In this document: positions 11,091-21,335 of the stretch, piece after piece
How the letters are laid out: the number at the start of each line of letters is the position of its first letter
Numbering within the stretch: position 1 is the first letter of the stretch
DNA from: Pycnococcus provasolii
Taxonomy: Eukaryota; Chlorophyta; Pseudoscourfieldiophyceae; Pseudoscourfieldiales; Pycnococcaceae
DNA length: 64,000 bases
Reading direction: 5' to 3'
Assembly: GCA_938743325.2 (NCBI GenBank)
Contig: OW568863.1
Span: 930,001 to 994,000 of the forward strand
Notes under the pieces: generated by a model
Database searches by the model: none
The model's input: only the letters and a program-made list of their open reading frames with translations
Told to the model about the DNA's origin: nothing
Made by a program: the position numbers and the translations under genes

Positions 11091-11121
11091 TCTAAAGCTT
11101 TAGTATGGAGCTGCACTGGAT

Positions 11122-11126
11122 TGTAA
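11122..11126 (+). terminator. TGTAA polyadenylation signal
   Basis: TGTAA lies 32 bases past the WW-PUB-ZZ stop. Confidence 0.55.
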
Positions 11127-11174
11127 ATAAGAACAAAGAATGAAAGAAAGAATGAATGATTCGCATAATTTGAT

Positions 11175-11179
11175 TTACA
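11175..11179 (-). terminator. TGTAA polyadenylation signal of sirtuin gene
   Basis: TTACA on the plus strand, about 32 bases past the sirtuin stop on its coding strand. Confidence 0.5.
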
Positions 11180-11210
11180 GTACCCTACAAGATATTAATT
11201 AAGATCACCA

Positions 11211-12380
11211 TCAGCCCACCACCACCTTATCTCGTAGGCGCGGCAGAACGTCACCAACACGCGCACGAAGAGATAGGCTCGCGATGCCATCCGCCCGGCT
11301 GTCGCCGACGCCAACGAGCGCCACGGGCTTGCCGCGCTCGTTCGCCTTGCGCACGAGCCTGAGCGCGGAGAATGTGGATAAGCTTGAGCCCAGTACAAGC
11401 ACCGCCTCGCACGTCTCGCTGGCTTCCGCGGCGGCGCGAGAAACGTCCGGGTGCACGTTGTCTCCAAAAAATGTCACAGCGGGCTTGAGAATGCCCGTCT
11501 CGGTACCGCAGCTCTGACAGCTCGGATACTGGAATGTACGCATCGCCTCGGGCGGCAGGTCGACGTCGCCGTCGGGTCTTACGACTGCGGCAGCACCACC
11601 GTCTGGCGAATTCGCGAGCAGGAGCTCTCTCCTTCGCTCTCGCTCCTTCATCACCTCGAACGCGGCGGGGTTGAGTGACGAAAACTCTTGCTGCAGGTGA
11701 TCGCGATGCGTGCGATTGCCGCACGACATGCAAATCACCTCGTGCAACGCACCGTGCAGCTCGAGAACGTGCCCGTCGCCTTTCGCGCCTCCCTCGATCG
11801 TCGTTCCAGGCACGTGATGGAACGACGACGTCACCTGCGCTCGCGCGGCGTGGTGCAGTCGGTCGACGTTCTGCGTGATGATTGGCCGCATAACGGCGCC
11901 GTGCATGGCGAGGTGGGCGAGAGATGCGTGCGCGAGAGAAGGCGCCCTTGTGGAAATGAACGGCCAGCCGGCGTAGCTGCGCGCCCAGTACCGCGTTCTC
12001 ATTGCGTCCGTTTTCATAAAATCCTGGTGCGTCATTGGCTTCCAACCGCTCACACTGTATGCGCCTCGCGGGCTGCGGTAGTCGGGAATGCCACTCTCCG
12101 TCGACATGCCTGCCCCGCATATGACGAGGCACTTTCCGCGTGCCTCTCTCATCATCTGTGCGACGCTATTAATTTCGTCGTCTCTTGCGGGCACGGCGTC
12201 CGGCACAGCCCACGGCAGGGTGGAGCGCGGCGTTAAGGGGGCCAATGTGGCGGGCATGGGCGCGGGTGGTCGCGGCAAAGATGAGGCAGTCTTGGAAGCA
12301 GACTTCATGGTGGAATAAGCGCGCCAACCATGAGATAATAGAGGGACAAGAGGGCGCGACATGGACATAGACATGGACAT
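11211..12380 (-). CDS. Class II sirtuin (SIRT4/SRT2-like deacylase)
   Basis: A 389-residue NAD-dependent protein deacylase. It has the Rossmann signature GAGMSTESGIPDYRSPRGAY (~89-108), TQNVDRLHHAA, the catalytic His in LELHGALHEVICMSC, two zinc CxxC pairs (CMSC and CQSC), ILKPAVTFFGDNVH and the NAD-binding GSSLSTFSALRLV. The YWARSYAGW segment after the first motif is typical of class II sirtuins such as plant SRT2. The ATG at 12380 gives MSMSMSMSRPLVPLL..., a Ser/Arg-rich, acid-free leader compatible with mitochondrial (or plastid) import; the frame upstream starts only at TTG. An Arg/Glu-rich insert separates the two zinc pairs. Confidence 0.93.
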   Translation of the reverse strand: MSMSMSMSRPLVPLLSHGWRAYSTMKSASKTASSLPRPPAPMPATLAPLTPRSTLPWAVPDAVPARDDEINSVAQMMREARGKCLVICGAGMSTESGIPDYRSPRGAYSVSGWKPMTHQDFMKTDAMRTRYWARSYAGWPFISTRAPSLAHASLAHLAMHGAVMRPIITQNVDRLHHAARAQVTSSFHHVPGTTIEGGAKGDGHVLELHGALHEVICMSCGNRTHRDHLQQEFSSLNPAAFEVMKERERRRELLLANSPDGGAAAVVRPDGDVDLPPEAMRTFQYPSCQSCGTETGILKPAVTFFGDNVHPDVSRAAAEASETCEAVLVLGSSLSTFSALRLVRKANERGKPVALVGVGDSRADGIASLSLRARVGDVLPRLRDKVVVG

Positions 12381-13220
12381 CAGGGTTCGCAAACCACCGG
12401 GTACCCCCGACGACCACCACCTTATAACCACACACACACACACGCACTTATACAGGGAGACAGACGCGTGTCTTGAAAGCGACAATGAGGATGATCCAAA
12501 ATCCCAAACCCCCTGGGAAAATGATATGAGTGGTGGAGAAAGAACAGAACGAACAAATCAGTTATTGACTAGGAGTAGAGTTCTAGAGGGGTTCCCCAAG
12601 ATTGAGATCACTACTAAGGTAGACTTTCGCGGCCGGGGTAGACTTTGGCCGGGGTGGCGGGGTTCTTTCTACCAAAGGTAAAGGCTTATTACCACGTAGG
12701 AAGACCCCCGGGGTCTGGGGTGTCACAAGACAACACTCACAACAGGTCTCGTCCCAGTGCGTCGTCCCAGTAGTGCCTCGGTCCCAGACTCCCAGTGGCG
12801 TTCGCAGGTGAGCCAACCCAACCTAAGGTTATGTAACTACCTTAGGAAGCCTACCAACCTACAGTACTGTACTACTCTTAGGAAGCCGGCGACCTATGTA
12901 AGCCGGCGCAAAGCACTGAACACAGTACATAAACTGATAAACAACTTGTATGTATTAAAATAAAACCAGGAAACGAACGAGGCAAAACCAGCAGCCTCGC
13001 CAATCCTACCACAAAGAGGCCTTAGGAGCTACGGGGTATCCCCGGTATCCGGGACTACTCCCTGAGGGGATGGCCCTTGCCGCGGCCGCGGGTGGGTCCC
13101 CGGACCCGGACCCGGACCCGGACCCGGGGGGAACACACCTCCCCAAGCAAACACGTGTGCTTCCCGGGAGTTCGAATTATTTCTAGTTCCACTTCTTCGT
13201 GTTACCCTCTTTGTGTTTCT
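12381..13220. promoter_or_regulatory. Shared divergent promoter region, sirtuin / coiled-coil gene
   Basis: 840 non-coding bases between two divergent starts. It contains a short CA run near 12430, repeated CTTAGGAAGCC words near 12840-12890 and a hexamer run at 13098-13127. No TATA box was recognised. Confidence 0.5.
13098..13127. repeat. (CCCGGA)n hexamer run
   Basis: About five CCCGGA units roughly 100 bases before the coiled-coil gene start. Confidence 0.85.
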
Positions 13221-16106
13221 ATGGCGTCGTCGGGGTCTCAGAGGGCACCGGAGGATACCAACCTCAGGAGTAAGCCTTTACCCCCGGGGCAGAAGTGGAA
13301 GAAAGTTGTGGCGACGCGCTCAGATGCTGTCATATGGGGAACCACCGCAGCTAGAGGGAAAGCGCCACCAGGACCCGTCGGACGCGCGGCGAGCAGCGAC
13401 AACGCGGCGCGCTCTGACCTTAAGACGCAAGCGCTAGCGCTCATATCAGACAACAGCCGAGCCACGACTGGGCTAAACGCGAGAGCGCGCGTGCGTGCGG
13501 AGATCTCAGCCACACTCGCGTCGCGCCTGCCGACGGAGGCTGGGACGTGGCCAGGGCCTGGGGCTGCGACTGGACAGAGACAACAACAGAGCGCGGTGCT
13601 CGCGGCGTCCGCAGGACGTTCTCTCAAAGGCCCAAGCCCGCTGCCACTCGCAATGCAGCCAGCTTGGCGAGGGCAAGCTGAGGGAGGAGGTGGTGCCGCT
13701 GGAGGTGCTGCCGGTGTTGGCGTCAGCAGCACCTCGCACACACACGCGCTTGCGGTGGACGGTGCGGCGGACCTGTACTCGGTCGTGCAGATGGCACCGC
13801 GACAGGCGGCGCTCGGCGTGCTCCCTATGTCGAACGGAGCAGCCAGCATGGCAGCGCGTGACGACGAGCTTGCGATGGCGCGCCACTTGGACAGAAGAGA
13901 GCAGCTTGCAAAGCTAATCAAGCTTGAGGATGACGACGCGGAGTCGCCGCAGGCTAAGCACGCTCCCGCACCTGAACTGCCACCAAGCCCACCCAGGCAA
14001 ATGCAGAACTTGAATGCGACGACAGCTGAGACTTCCGCAGCTTCCACGGCTGAAGAGCAGCGACCTCCCATTTGGCGAAGGCGACCAAAGACACCTGCCG
14101 CCCAAAGCTCTGCTGCTGCGACAGCCTCGGGTTATGCCGAAGCGAGCAACAAGCCGGAGGCGAACACAACCACCACGACAGCCACGATGCAGCAGCAGCA
14201 GCCACCACAGCGGCCTCCAGCAACCGCGATAGCCAAGCAATTTGAGGTGCAGACCACAGACTTGCCTGACGAAAAACTGAACAACTACGGCGAAGGTGCG
14301 TACGCGGTCGAAATCGCCGATGCGGCAGCTATGCAGGAGGAACTCAGGCAGGCGCGCGAACTTGCGATGAAGGCGGAGGCGGAGGCGGAGGCAGCAATCG
14401 CCTCCGCCTCCGCCGCGCGAAGATTGCAGGAGGAACTTAAGGTGGCAGAGGCACGTGTCGCGAATGCGGAGGCGGCAACGCGCGAAGCGATGGAACGCGA
14501 GGAGGAGGCGTTCGCACGCGAGGCTAAGCTTGCGCAGGAGATGGAGGAGGCGCGCGAGCAGCAGGAGAGGCTGCAAAGAGCGAGCGAGGCGAGCGCCGTG
14601 CGTGTTCAGGAGCTCGAGCGGGCGGTGAAGAAGCATGCGCAAGAGTCGAGAGATGCGAAAGAAGAGCGAGCTCAGATTATTGCCGACGTGGAGCCTTTTC
14701 TCGTTCGTCCGATCTTGGGCGAGGCATCGGTGCAGACGGATAACCTCGTGACAGAAGGCGAGGCAGCGGTGGCTCACTTGTCCAGTCCCGTGGCTGCAAA
14801 AGGTTACGGGCGATCGACCGAACGCGCGCTGCCTGCCAAACTTAGTCCGCGACGCCGTCGACTAAGCGAGGCGGACAGGCGCGTGAGCCAGGTGGGCTTG
14901 CACACTAGGCCCACGGAGGAGCGGCCTGAGGATAAGGATATCGCAGCTGCTTACGCGGTGAAGGCTGAGGGCTGGGCTCGTAATTGCGTTCTGAAACCTG
15001 AGGAAATTGAGAAGGAGGTGCGCACGCATCCGTGGGCGAAGTATGCGTCGCTGTCTCGCACGGCGAAGCAGGAGTTCACGGTACGAGAGACGCGGAAAAT
15101 TGCGTGGGAGGTGCTGACGAACGTCGTAGTGCCGCACATCGAGTCAAGGCATCACAACCCGAAGGCACTTCTACATGAGGTGACATCCGTACTCGACAAG
15201 CACGTGCTGAGGACTGTAACGCGACGACACGCCGCCGAGTCACGTCCTGAAATGGGAGTCGATGCGATGCTTGAGCAGCTTGGGTCGACCGCCTTTGCGA
15301 AGATGCTAACTGGCGGCGGGCCGCGCCTTTCGATGCAGGCGCGGATTTCGATGCAGGACGATAAGGCGCAGAAGCCGCGGCGCACGAGCGTGGTGGATGC
15401 GCTGAAGCATGCCAAGAATGCCATAACGAAGATGAAGGATTACGACGAGCGCGCGGCTGAGCAGCGCGATGCCGAGATTGCTCGGAAGGAGGAGGAGGAG
15501 GCGGAGGAGGGGGAGGCGGAGGCGGCAACGTCGAAGATGCGAGCGCTTATGGCGGCGATGAAAGCAAAGGATTCGAAAGGATCGGCATCGATGAGCCTTG
15601 GGGTGAGTTTGAAGGTGGCGAACTGGGCGAGCAAGGTGAAGCGACGCGCACGCGTCGCGCGCGGCACACGAATCGAGCAAGGACTTCTCGCCGCCTACTC
15701 GCGCGGGATGGACTCTCTCAAAGAGCACATTAAGGCGCTCATGGTGAAGACGAAAAAGCATCCAGATCCAAATGTGGGAAAGCGCATGCGTGCACACATT
15801 GCCGACGTTGTGAGCACTCTCATTGCGGACGGTGCCATTGGCAATCCGGATGGCGAGTCTTCCAAGGCGGCACCGGCACCAGAAGAGGCTTCGGCGGGGG
15901 CCATGACTTCGCGGCGACTTGAGGGTGCATTCAGCAAGGCGGTGGGTGGTGATGATCGGGCGGCTGAGATGGATCGCATTGCAAAGTACGTTCGCAACGA
16001 CGGATTCAACGAGGAGGAGCAGGATGGTTGGGATGGTGACAACCCCGCTTGGAACGTCTACACATCGGGGCAAGACGCCGTGAACCCGCTTGACATCGAC
16101 GCCTGA
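13221..16106 (+). CDS. Large coiled-coil protein of unknown function
   Basis: A 961-residue intronless protein; ATG 13221 is chosen over an in-frame TTG further upstream that crosses a simple repeat. The N-terminal ~360 residues are low-complexity (Ala/Pro/Ser/Gln). Residues ~370-490 form a long Glu/Ala/Arg heptad coiled coil (QEELRQARELAMKAEAEAEA and onward). The remaining half is charged and helical, with Lys/Arg/Glu-rich segments and a conserved-looking acidic end (NEEEQDGWDGDNPAWNVY). I recognise no enzymatic domain. Such architecture fits a structural, cytoskeletal or scaffold protein, but that is inference. TGTAA follows at 16128. Confidence 0.8.
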   Translation: MASSGSQRAPEDTNLRSKPLPPGQKWKKVVATRSDAVIWGTTAARGKAPPGPVGRAASSDNAARSDLKTQALALISDNSRATTGLNARARVRAEISATLASRLPTEAGTWPGPGAATGQRQQQSAVLAASAGRSLKGPSPLPLAMQPAWRGQAEGGGGAAGGAAGVGVSSTSHTHALAVDGAADLYSVVQMAPRQAALGVLPMSNGAASMAARDDELAMARHLDRREQLAKLIKLEDDDAESPQAKHAPAPELPPSPPRQMQNLNATTAETSAASTAEEQRPPIWRRRPKTPAAQSSAAATASGYAEASNKPEANTTTTTATMQQQQPPQRPPATAIAKQFEVQTTDLPDEKLNNYGEGAYAVEIADAAAMQEELRQARELAMKAEAEAEAAIASASAARRLQEELKVAEARVANAEAATREAMEREEEAFAREAKLAQEMEEAREQQERLQRASEASAVRVQELERAVKKHAQESRDAKEERAQIIADVEPFLVRPILGEASVQTDNLVTEGEAAVAHLSSPVAAKGYGRSTERALPAKLSPRRRRLSEADRRVSQVGLHTRPTEERPEDKDIAAAYAVKAEGWARNCVLKPEEIEKEVRTHPWAKYASLSRTAKQEFTVRETRKIAWEVLTNVVVPHIESRHHNPKALLHEVTSVLDKHVLRTVTRRHAAESRPEMGVDAMLEQLGSTAFAKMLTGGGPRLSMQARISMQDDKAQKPRRTSVVDALKHAKNAITKMKDYDERAAEQRDAEIARKEEEEAEEGEAEAATSKMRALMAAMKAKDSKGSASMSLGVSLKVANWASKVKRRARVARGTRIEQGLLAAYSRGMDSLKEHIKALMVKTKKHPDPNVGKRMRAHIADVVSTLIADGAIGNPDGESSKAAPAPEEASAGAMTSRRLEGAFSKAVGGDDRAAEMDRIAKYVRNDGFNEEEQDGWDGDNPAWNVYTSGQDAVNPLDIDA

Positions 16107-16525
16107 TAATGTGAAAAAAAAAAAAACTGTAATAGTAGCAACCATTTTGTACATTTATGGAACCCCCAGGTATGGCACGATTTTCGGATGCCCCGCGTCG
16201 CGGAGAAGGCTCGGGGGACCAGTACTGAGCGGAGAACTGACTATTGAAAGTGACTAGGACAGATGACTAGGACTGTTGTGTGTGTTGATGCATGTACGTG
16301 CTGTCCTACTACCATGCTGGTGACCACCTTCTACCACGTGAGTTTCACACGCATTACTGCAATTACTGTAAGCTTACAAATTTTACGGACCAACTTTTAT
16401 TATGTACTGCTGCTGTTAGAGGGGTGGCAAACGCCGTCTCGCAAGTCGCAACCGAGAAAGGACGCAGCAACATGTTCTTGTGCGCGCGCATGTAGTTGGA
16501 TGATCATCGCTCGGCACGTAAGTGC
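16107..16525. other. Convergent intergenic region
   Basis: Non-coding 3' regions of two convergent genes. An A-run and TGTAA (16128-16132) serve the plus-strand gene. Nothing else was recognised. Confidence 0.5.
16128..16132 (+). terminator. TGTAA polyadenylation signal
   Basis: TGTAA lies 22 bases after the stop of the coiled-coil gene, next to an A-run. Confidence 0.5.
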
Positions 16526-17917
16526 TCACTTCGGCGGCCAGTGGAGGTAGCCGCAAATGCGTGTATGCTGGATTTGCGGCATCTCAGTCACATCGTTGGC
16601 GACCTCGACGTCGATGTAGGTTGTGCTTGCCGGCGTATGCGGCTCGTCGCACTTCAAGGCAGCCTCGCGCAAGTGGTTGTCGAACGCGTTGTACGGCAAT
16701 CTCTCTCCCTCGGGCACGCAGTTGGAGCAGTCGACGAACCCACGATTCATGAGTTCAGCGCGGAACGTGTCGGCGTCGAAGCGCGTCGGAGTGAGGCCTC
16801 GAATCACCACCTCGTACAAGCGCTTGTCAATCAAGCTAAGAACGGTGTCAGTCGTCGGAGCATTAGTCACGGTACGCCCATAAATCCCCCGTGGAAAGCG
16901 CCACATCGGCACGCCGTCTTCGGTAGTGGATGAGGCCCACCGGTCGAAGACCATCCCATCTTCGCGGCGCTCCCACCCCGCGACATCTCGAAGGTACAGG
17001 CGCTCGAGAGAAGGCAAATTCGCCGCGTCCATGAGCATATTGTTGGTCACGGTCGCGGTAATGAACCCATGGTAAAGCAATACGCGTAGGCCCACGTTCG
17101 CCTCGAGCACGCTCTGCCACATCCGTGCGAGCGCGGCGCATTGCCCAATCCTTGGCTCCTTGATGCCAAAGGCGACGAGCGCTGAGAACTTGGAGTCCGC
17201 GATGGATTTCATGTTCGATTCTCCGATGCTTCCACCGTGCGCCATGTTGAGGCTTCGAAGATCAGGGAGCTTATCATGCAGCACGGTCAATAAGTTCTTC
17301 CCGGGCACGACCTTGCTGTTGATATCGACGTGCTTGACACACGCCAGACGCGGTTCGTTGCTGAGGAATTCCATGACTTCGCTGGCGTTGCCCATCGTGA
17401 GGTCGCTGTGATCGAGCGATACGTACGGCTCGGGGCGCGCGAGCGCATCGCGCCACGCTTTGTTGACGAGGCTGAGTCGCGCTAACTGGCGTGCCGTGCC
17501 TGCGCGGTGGAGAATGTGAAGAACACATTCGTTCGGAAGGCGAGAGAGTGGACCGGCAGCCGGTGCGAACATGCCGCCCTCCCCGTCACTCGCACGCCAC
17601 GCTTGTACCTTTCCGGCAGCGTCCGCACGCTCCGCCGCCGCGCGCGCGCGCTTGATGAGCGCCGTCGCTGCCGCTAGCTTCTTCATCGCCGCGCTGAGCG
17701 CATCCAGCGACTGGCTCTCAGCGAGCTTCTTTGCGGAAGGCAGGCTTTTCATCGCGAGCGATAGCGCCACGAGCGGGTCTGACGGCGGCGGCGGCACCGA
17801 GGAGGAGCCTGCTGCTGCTGCTGCTCGTGCTGCTGATGCTTCGACGCGCGCACGCTTCTTGCCCTTTGACGAGGACGCGTCATTATTTGCAGCACGTGTG
17901 TCTCCTGCATCCGCCAT
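16526..17917 (-). CDS. F-box protein
   Basis: A 463-residue protein. After an Ala/Ser-rich N-terminus with a KGKKRARVEA nuclear-type signal, residues ~122-165 form an F-box (LSRLPNECVLHILHRAGTAR then LARLSLVNKAWRDALARPE). The C-terminal two thirds contain degenerate leucine-rich segments (LPDLRSLNMAHGG, LPSLERLYLRDVAGW), consistent with a substrate-binding region. F-box proteins link substrates to SCF ubiquitin ligases; the target is unknown. ATG 17917 is the natural start. Confidence 0.8.
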   Translation of the reverse strand: MADAGDTRAANNDASSSKGKKRARVEASAARAAAAAGSSSVPPPPSDPLVALSLAMKSLPSAKKLAESQSLDALSAAMKKLAAATALIKRARAAAERADAAGKVQAWRASDGEGGMFAPAAGPLSRLPNECVLHILHRAGTARQLARLSLVNKAWRDALARPEPYVSLDHSDLTMGNASEVMEFLSNEPRLACVKHVDINSKVVPGKNLLTVLHDKLPDLRSLNMAHGGSIGESNMKSIADSKFSALVAFGIKEPRIGQCAALARMWQSVLEANVGLRVLLYHGFITATVTNNMLMDAANLPSLERLYLRDVAGWERREDGMVFDRWASSTTEDGVPMWRFPRGIYGRTVTNAPTTDTVLSLIDKRLYEVVIRGLTPTRFDADTFRAELMNRGFVDCSNCVPEGERLPYNAFDNHLREAALKCDEPHTPASTTYIDVEVANDVTEMPQIQHTRICGYLHWPPK

Positions 17918-18116
17918 CTTTTGAAGTTGTAAAATTGGAATGAAATGCCCCCTGCTGCGTGATGAGACCCCCCAAACCCCGAATTTCGATGAAAGCCTCG
18001 ATGAGTCATCAACACAAAATCAACACACACTTTGTTTAGTTTTTATTACTACTTAAAGTTTACTGTATGTACTGTAGTGAGGAGAAAATTTAGAAAAATA
18101 GTTCTTACGATTTGAT

Positions 18117-20069
18117 TTAGTAGTAGGTCGCCACAACCCGCCTGTGCGACGCGGTACGCCCCTGTGGATTGGACACGGCACCTTCGATCACCTCGGCATA
18201 GATCACCCAGTGGTCGCCCGTATCCAGCCTGCTGCGCACGCAGCACTGCAGGTGCGCGAGAGCGTTGCCGAGCACGGGGCCGCATGGCGTGGAGTCGTAG
18301 TCAATGCCCTCGAAGCGATCGACGCCAGGAGCGTAACGCTTAAGGAAGTGCTTCATGGTGGCGTCCGCCTTTCCCTCCTCAAGAATGTTCAGCACGAACC
18401 CGTCACCCACCTGCATGTAGCTCTCGACGGCGCGATCCTTCGCCACGGCGACGGTGATGCCAAGTGGCTCGAACGATGCCTGCGTCACCCACGACGCGAT
18501 CATCGCTGTGCGCACGCCACCCTCAGCCTCCACGGCGACGACGTAAAGGCCGCTGTGAATCCGCCCGAGCGACTTGGCAATGCCTGCGTTCATCGCATCC
18601 TTGCGTGCGGTGGCAGCAACCTTCTTCGTCATCGCCTGCGCAAAGTCCGTTCCAGCCTCCTCGTACTTCTGGTAGTCGAGCGGCGTCGGCTCCGCCGTCT
18701 TAATGCGCAGCGGGTCGACGGGACAGTCGCAGCCACTCTCGACGTACGGGCGAAGGATAGAGTCCACCGGCTCGTCGTCTCCACCGCACGACTCGGCCAC
18801 GAAAATCTTGCGCTTTGAGCTGGACGCGGCGAAGGCTGTGGAGAGCTTCGTCTCCGCCACGGCGCTGCTCGGGCTGAAGATGACAACGCCACTTGCGCCG
18901 TGGAGAGCCTCGATCACTTCCTGGTCGTCCACGGCGGTGAGGTCGATGAATTCTGTCTCAATTCCAGCCTTGTTGGCACCCTTGGCAAAGATTTGCGACA
19001 GGCGCTCGGCATATCCGTATCCGTGCTCGTAGATCACCGCGGCCCGGCCGGCAGCCGCCTCCAGCGCAGCCTCGCTCCACGTGGCGTAGTAGTCCTTCCA
19101 CATTGTCATCGACTTGCGCAGGATGGGCCCGTGCCCGACAGCGATGGTGTCGTACTCCCACTCCTTGGTCTTTCGCAGCGCCGTGAGCACGGAGCGCGAG
19201 TTGGGGCGCATCAGGCAGTCGTAGTAGAAGCGGTAGTGGTCGAGCAGCTCGTCCACGTTGGTGTCGTACGGGTCCTCCGTGCAGAAGTGCTGTCCAAACG
19301 CGTCGCACGTGTACGCGATGCCCGTCTTGCGGTCGAGCGTGAACATGGTGTCAGGCCAGTGCAGGTTGGGCGCCGCGACGAATTCGAGCGTGTGCCCGTC
19401 GCCGAGGTCGACGATGTCAGCCTCGCCACCCTTGACGGTGACACCGTCGAACGTCTGTCCTTCGCTGACGAGGTCCTTCAGGAAGGTCAAGCAGACCTTG
19501 GTGCCGTACACCTTGACTTCCGGGAACTTGTCGACGACGTCCTTCACAAGCCCGCTGTGGTCAGGTTCCGTGTGGCTCACGACGAGGTGCGTGATTGGCT
19601 TTCCGTTCAGAAGAGGGTCGAGCGCGGCCCAGTACGCGTCTCGGAACTTCTCGTGCGACGTGTCTACGAGGCACGTCGCCTCCGCGGTTTGGATGAGGTA
19701 CGAGTTGTACGTGGTTCCTTCCGCGAGCGCGAACTCGATGTCGAAGCGGTCCCGGTCCCAGTCGAGGCATCGTATGGCGGTTGTATTTTCCGCTACGTTC
19801 GGTACGACTTCGACCTGTAGTCTTTTTTCAGGACGGTCAGCTTGAGAGGTCATGGGTCCTAAAACGAACGACTTTTCCGCTGAAACATCCTCCCCCAGAG
19901 GCGCCTCCACGGCGGCCATCATCACACGAGACCGTGAGGCACCTGAAGCAGGTGATGACGACGCAGAGACACGGACACGACGAACATGACTAAAGGAACC
20001 ACGAGCACCAAACGAACCACGGGCACCACCACGAGAGGAGAGTGACGTCATCGACACCACCATGGGCAT
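18117..20069 (-). CDS. FLVB: Chloroplast flavodiiron protein, FLVB type
   Basis: A 650-residue A-type flavoprotein in the order metallo-beta-lactamase-like diiron domain (~90-330), flavodoxin (~342-480) and flavin reductase (~503-650), the architecture of cyanobacterial and plastid Flv proteins. All diiron ligands are canonical: His166, Glu168, Asp170 and His171 in SHTEPDHSG, His237 in NLHWPD, Asp256 in TCDAFGQH and His313 in GHGP. Intact ligands indicate the FLVB/Flv3 branch rather than FLVA. The first ~50 residues are Ser/Arg-rich and acid-poor, a plausible plastid transit peptide. Known role: with FLVA it reduces O2 to water at the acceptor side of photosystem I under fluctuating light. 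FLVA is not in the window. The ATG at 20069 is used; Met7 is an alternative. Confidence 0.95.
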   Translation of the reverse strand: MPMVVSMTSLSSRGGARGSFGARGSFSHVRRVRVSASSSPASGASRSRVMMAAVEAPLGEDVSAEKSFVLGPMTSQADRPEKRLQVEVVPNVAENTTAIRCLDWDRDRFDIEFALAEGTTYNSYLIQTAEATCLVDTSHEKFRDAYWAALDPLLNGKPITHLVVSHTEPDHSGLVKDVVDKFPEVKVYGTKVCLTFLKDLVSEGQTFDGVTVKGGEADIVDLGDGHTLEFVAAPNLHWPDTMFTLDRKTGIAYTCDAFGQHFCTEDPYDTNVDELLDHYRFYYDCLMRPNSRSVLTALRKTKEWEYDTIAVGHGPILRKSMTMWKDYYATWSEAALEAAAGRAAVIYEHGYGYAERLSQIFAKGANKAGIETEFIDLTAVDDQEVIEALHGASGVVIFSPSSAVAETKLSTAFAASSSKRKIFVAESCGGDDEPVDSILRPYVESGCDCPVDPLRIKTAEPTPLDYQKYEEAGTDFAQAMTKKVAATARKDAMNAGIAKSLGRIHSGLYVVAVEAEGGVRTAMIASWVTQASFEPLGITVAVAKDRAVESYMQVGDGFVLNILEEGKADATMKHFLKRYAPGVDRFEGIDYDSTPCGPVLGNALAHLQCCVRSRLDTGDHWVIYAEVIEGAVSNPQGRTASHRRVVATYY

Positions 20070-20424
20070 GAAAGATTATGATTCGGATGGACAGGACAGG
20101 GGGAGGGGGGGGAATGACGCGGACGGAGGGGAAATCTAGCTCGCTCGAGGCTCGAGGCTCGAATGTGCACCACGAAACCCATTCCACGGCCCCCCCCCCC
20201 CTTCCTCGGGCTTTGAGATTCCCTTGGACGACATGGAGTTTGGTTTGGGGATCCCTCTGTGGTCGTAACCAGTTCTTCTCGGGTTCCTTTCCCGTGGTTT
20301 TTTTTGGAAAAAGCGGGATCCCGCTCGCGCTCGTTCTGTGCCAATATGTACAGTCGTAAAGAAACAACAGCAAGAAGAAGAAGGCGCTGCCGCGCCCCGC
20401 GGTGCACGGACGCGCACGTGAGCG

Positions 20425-20479
20425 CAGAGCGCTCATGCTCGCGCCTCCGGACGCTTACGCCGTGGTCGGCGTGCGCTGC
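20425..20479. repeat. 55-base dispersed repeat, copy A
   Basis: Matches 49941-49995 at 53 of 55 positions on the same strand (starting CAGAGCGCTCAT, ending GTGCGCTGC). Sequence similarity stops abruptly at both sides. Confidence 0.9.
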
Positions 20480-20523
20480 GGCTCAACCTCCTCCTCCTCG
20501 GGGTAGTCCTCCGTGTGACGCTA

Positions 20524-21060
20524 ATGCGTGACAAGACAACTATCGAGGACATGATGTTTCGAGTTCTTGATCCTTTTAAAGCACTTGGTTACAATGTACA
20601 GCAGCGGCGCGAGGCACACGCGCGAAAGATCAAGGGCATGGTTGGAACAACTGTCGTCGCCAACGACGTAACATGGTGCGTCGTCGACGCCGATTGCCCA
20701 GACCTTAACAAGACCGACGCAGCCACAACCGCACGCTACCGTGCCGCAGCCGCCAAATATAACGTCGACAACATCGATGTTAAGGCCGTTCAAACGCCTT
20801 GGAGTCGGGCGAACATCCGGCGAGTCAGCGCCGGCACACGCGGCAGCCCACCGCCGCCGTCGCATGTCCGCGAGCGCAGCCGCAGCCCAGTGCGGCTCCG
20901 CGCGTCCTACAGAAAAGGATTGACAACCTTTACCAGAATGAATCGAGGTTTACTGAATGGCACGCTGCATTCGAGCACCTCGTCAACCGCTTCAAAGGTG
21001 TTGGCGGAACATTCTCTGACGAGATGTACCTCCTGGACACCATGGAGCGCCTCGCCAGCT
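20524..21060 (+). pseudogene. Unrecognised broken coding sequence
   Basis: Starts with ATG 20524 (MRDKTTIEDMMFRVLDPFKA). It has coding-like stretches in two different frames: first to about 20910, then a segment containing RFTEWHAAFEHLVNRFKGV and FSDEMYLLDTMERLA. No single frame or simple GT-AG intron unites them, so I treat it as a decayed gene or fragment. No family was recognised. It sits beside a transposase-like fragment on the other strand and may have arrived with a mobile element, but that is a guess. Confidence 0.4.
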
Positions 21061-21269
21061 CAAGGAATGACCAAGCATCCTTTTTGTTTTTTGCTGAGTT
21101 CCTCGACGTGCTTCAGTGCCACCGCAGGTGTCATGACGGATGGCGCGCCGCTCCCTGGCTTGCGTTCATGGTACGCGGCATCTATCCCGTACTTGTTCGC
21201 CGCCGCCACGAGGCTCTTCACGTATCTTGGCTTGTAGCCGCACTCCTCGGCAGCTTCCTTGCGCGCCAC
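21060..21269 (-). pseudogene. Helix-turn-helix fragment resembling a DNA-transposase N-terminus
   Basis: A ~69-residue frame without an ATG start: EAAEECGYKPRYVKSLVAAA, NKYGIDAAYHERKPGSGAP and SVMTPAVALKHVEEL. The helix-turn-helix followed by a Gly/Arg/Pro-rich linker and a second helical segment recalls the DNA-binding part of Tc1/mariner-like transposases. No catalytic DDE/D part follows. The assignment is by feel only. Confidence 0.3.
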
Positions 21270-21306
21270 CTACGCAAGCTTACCCTCCGTTTTTTTTGGT
21301 GGTAGA

Positions 21307-21335
21307 GGGGGGGGGGGGGGGGGGGGTGGGGGGGG
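21307..21335. repeat. Poly-G tract
   Basis: Twenty G, one T, then eight G: a potential G-quadruplex-forming tract about 50 bases past the b5-ACAD stop. Confidence 0.95.
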
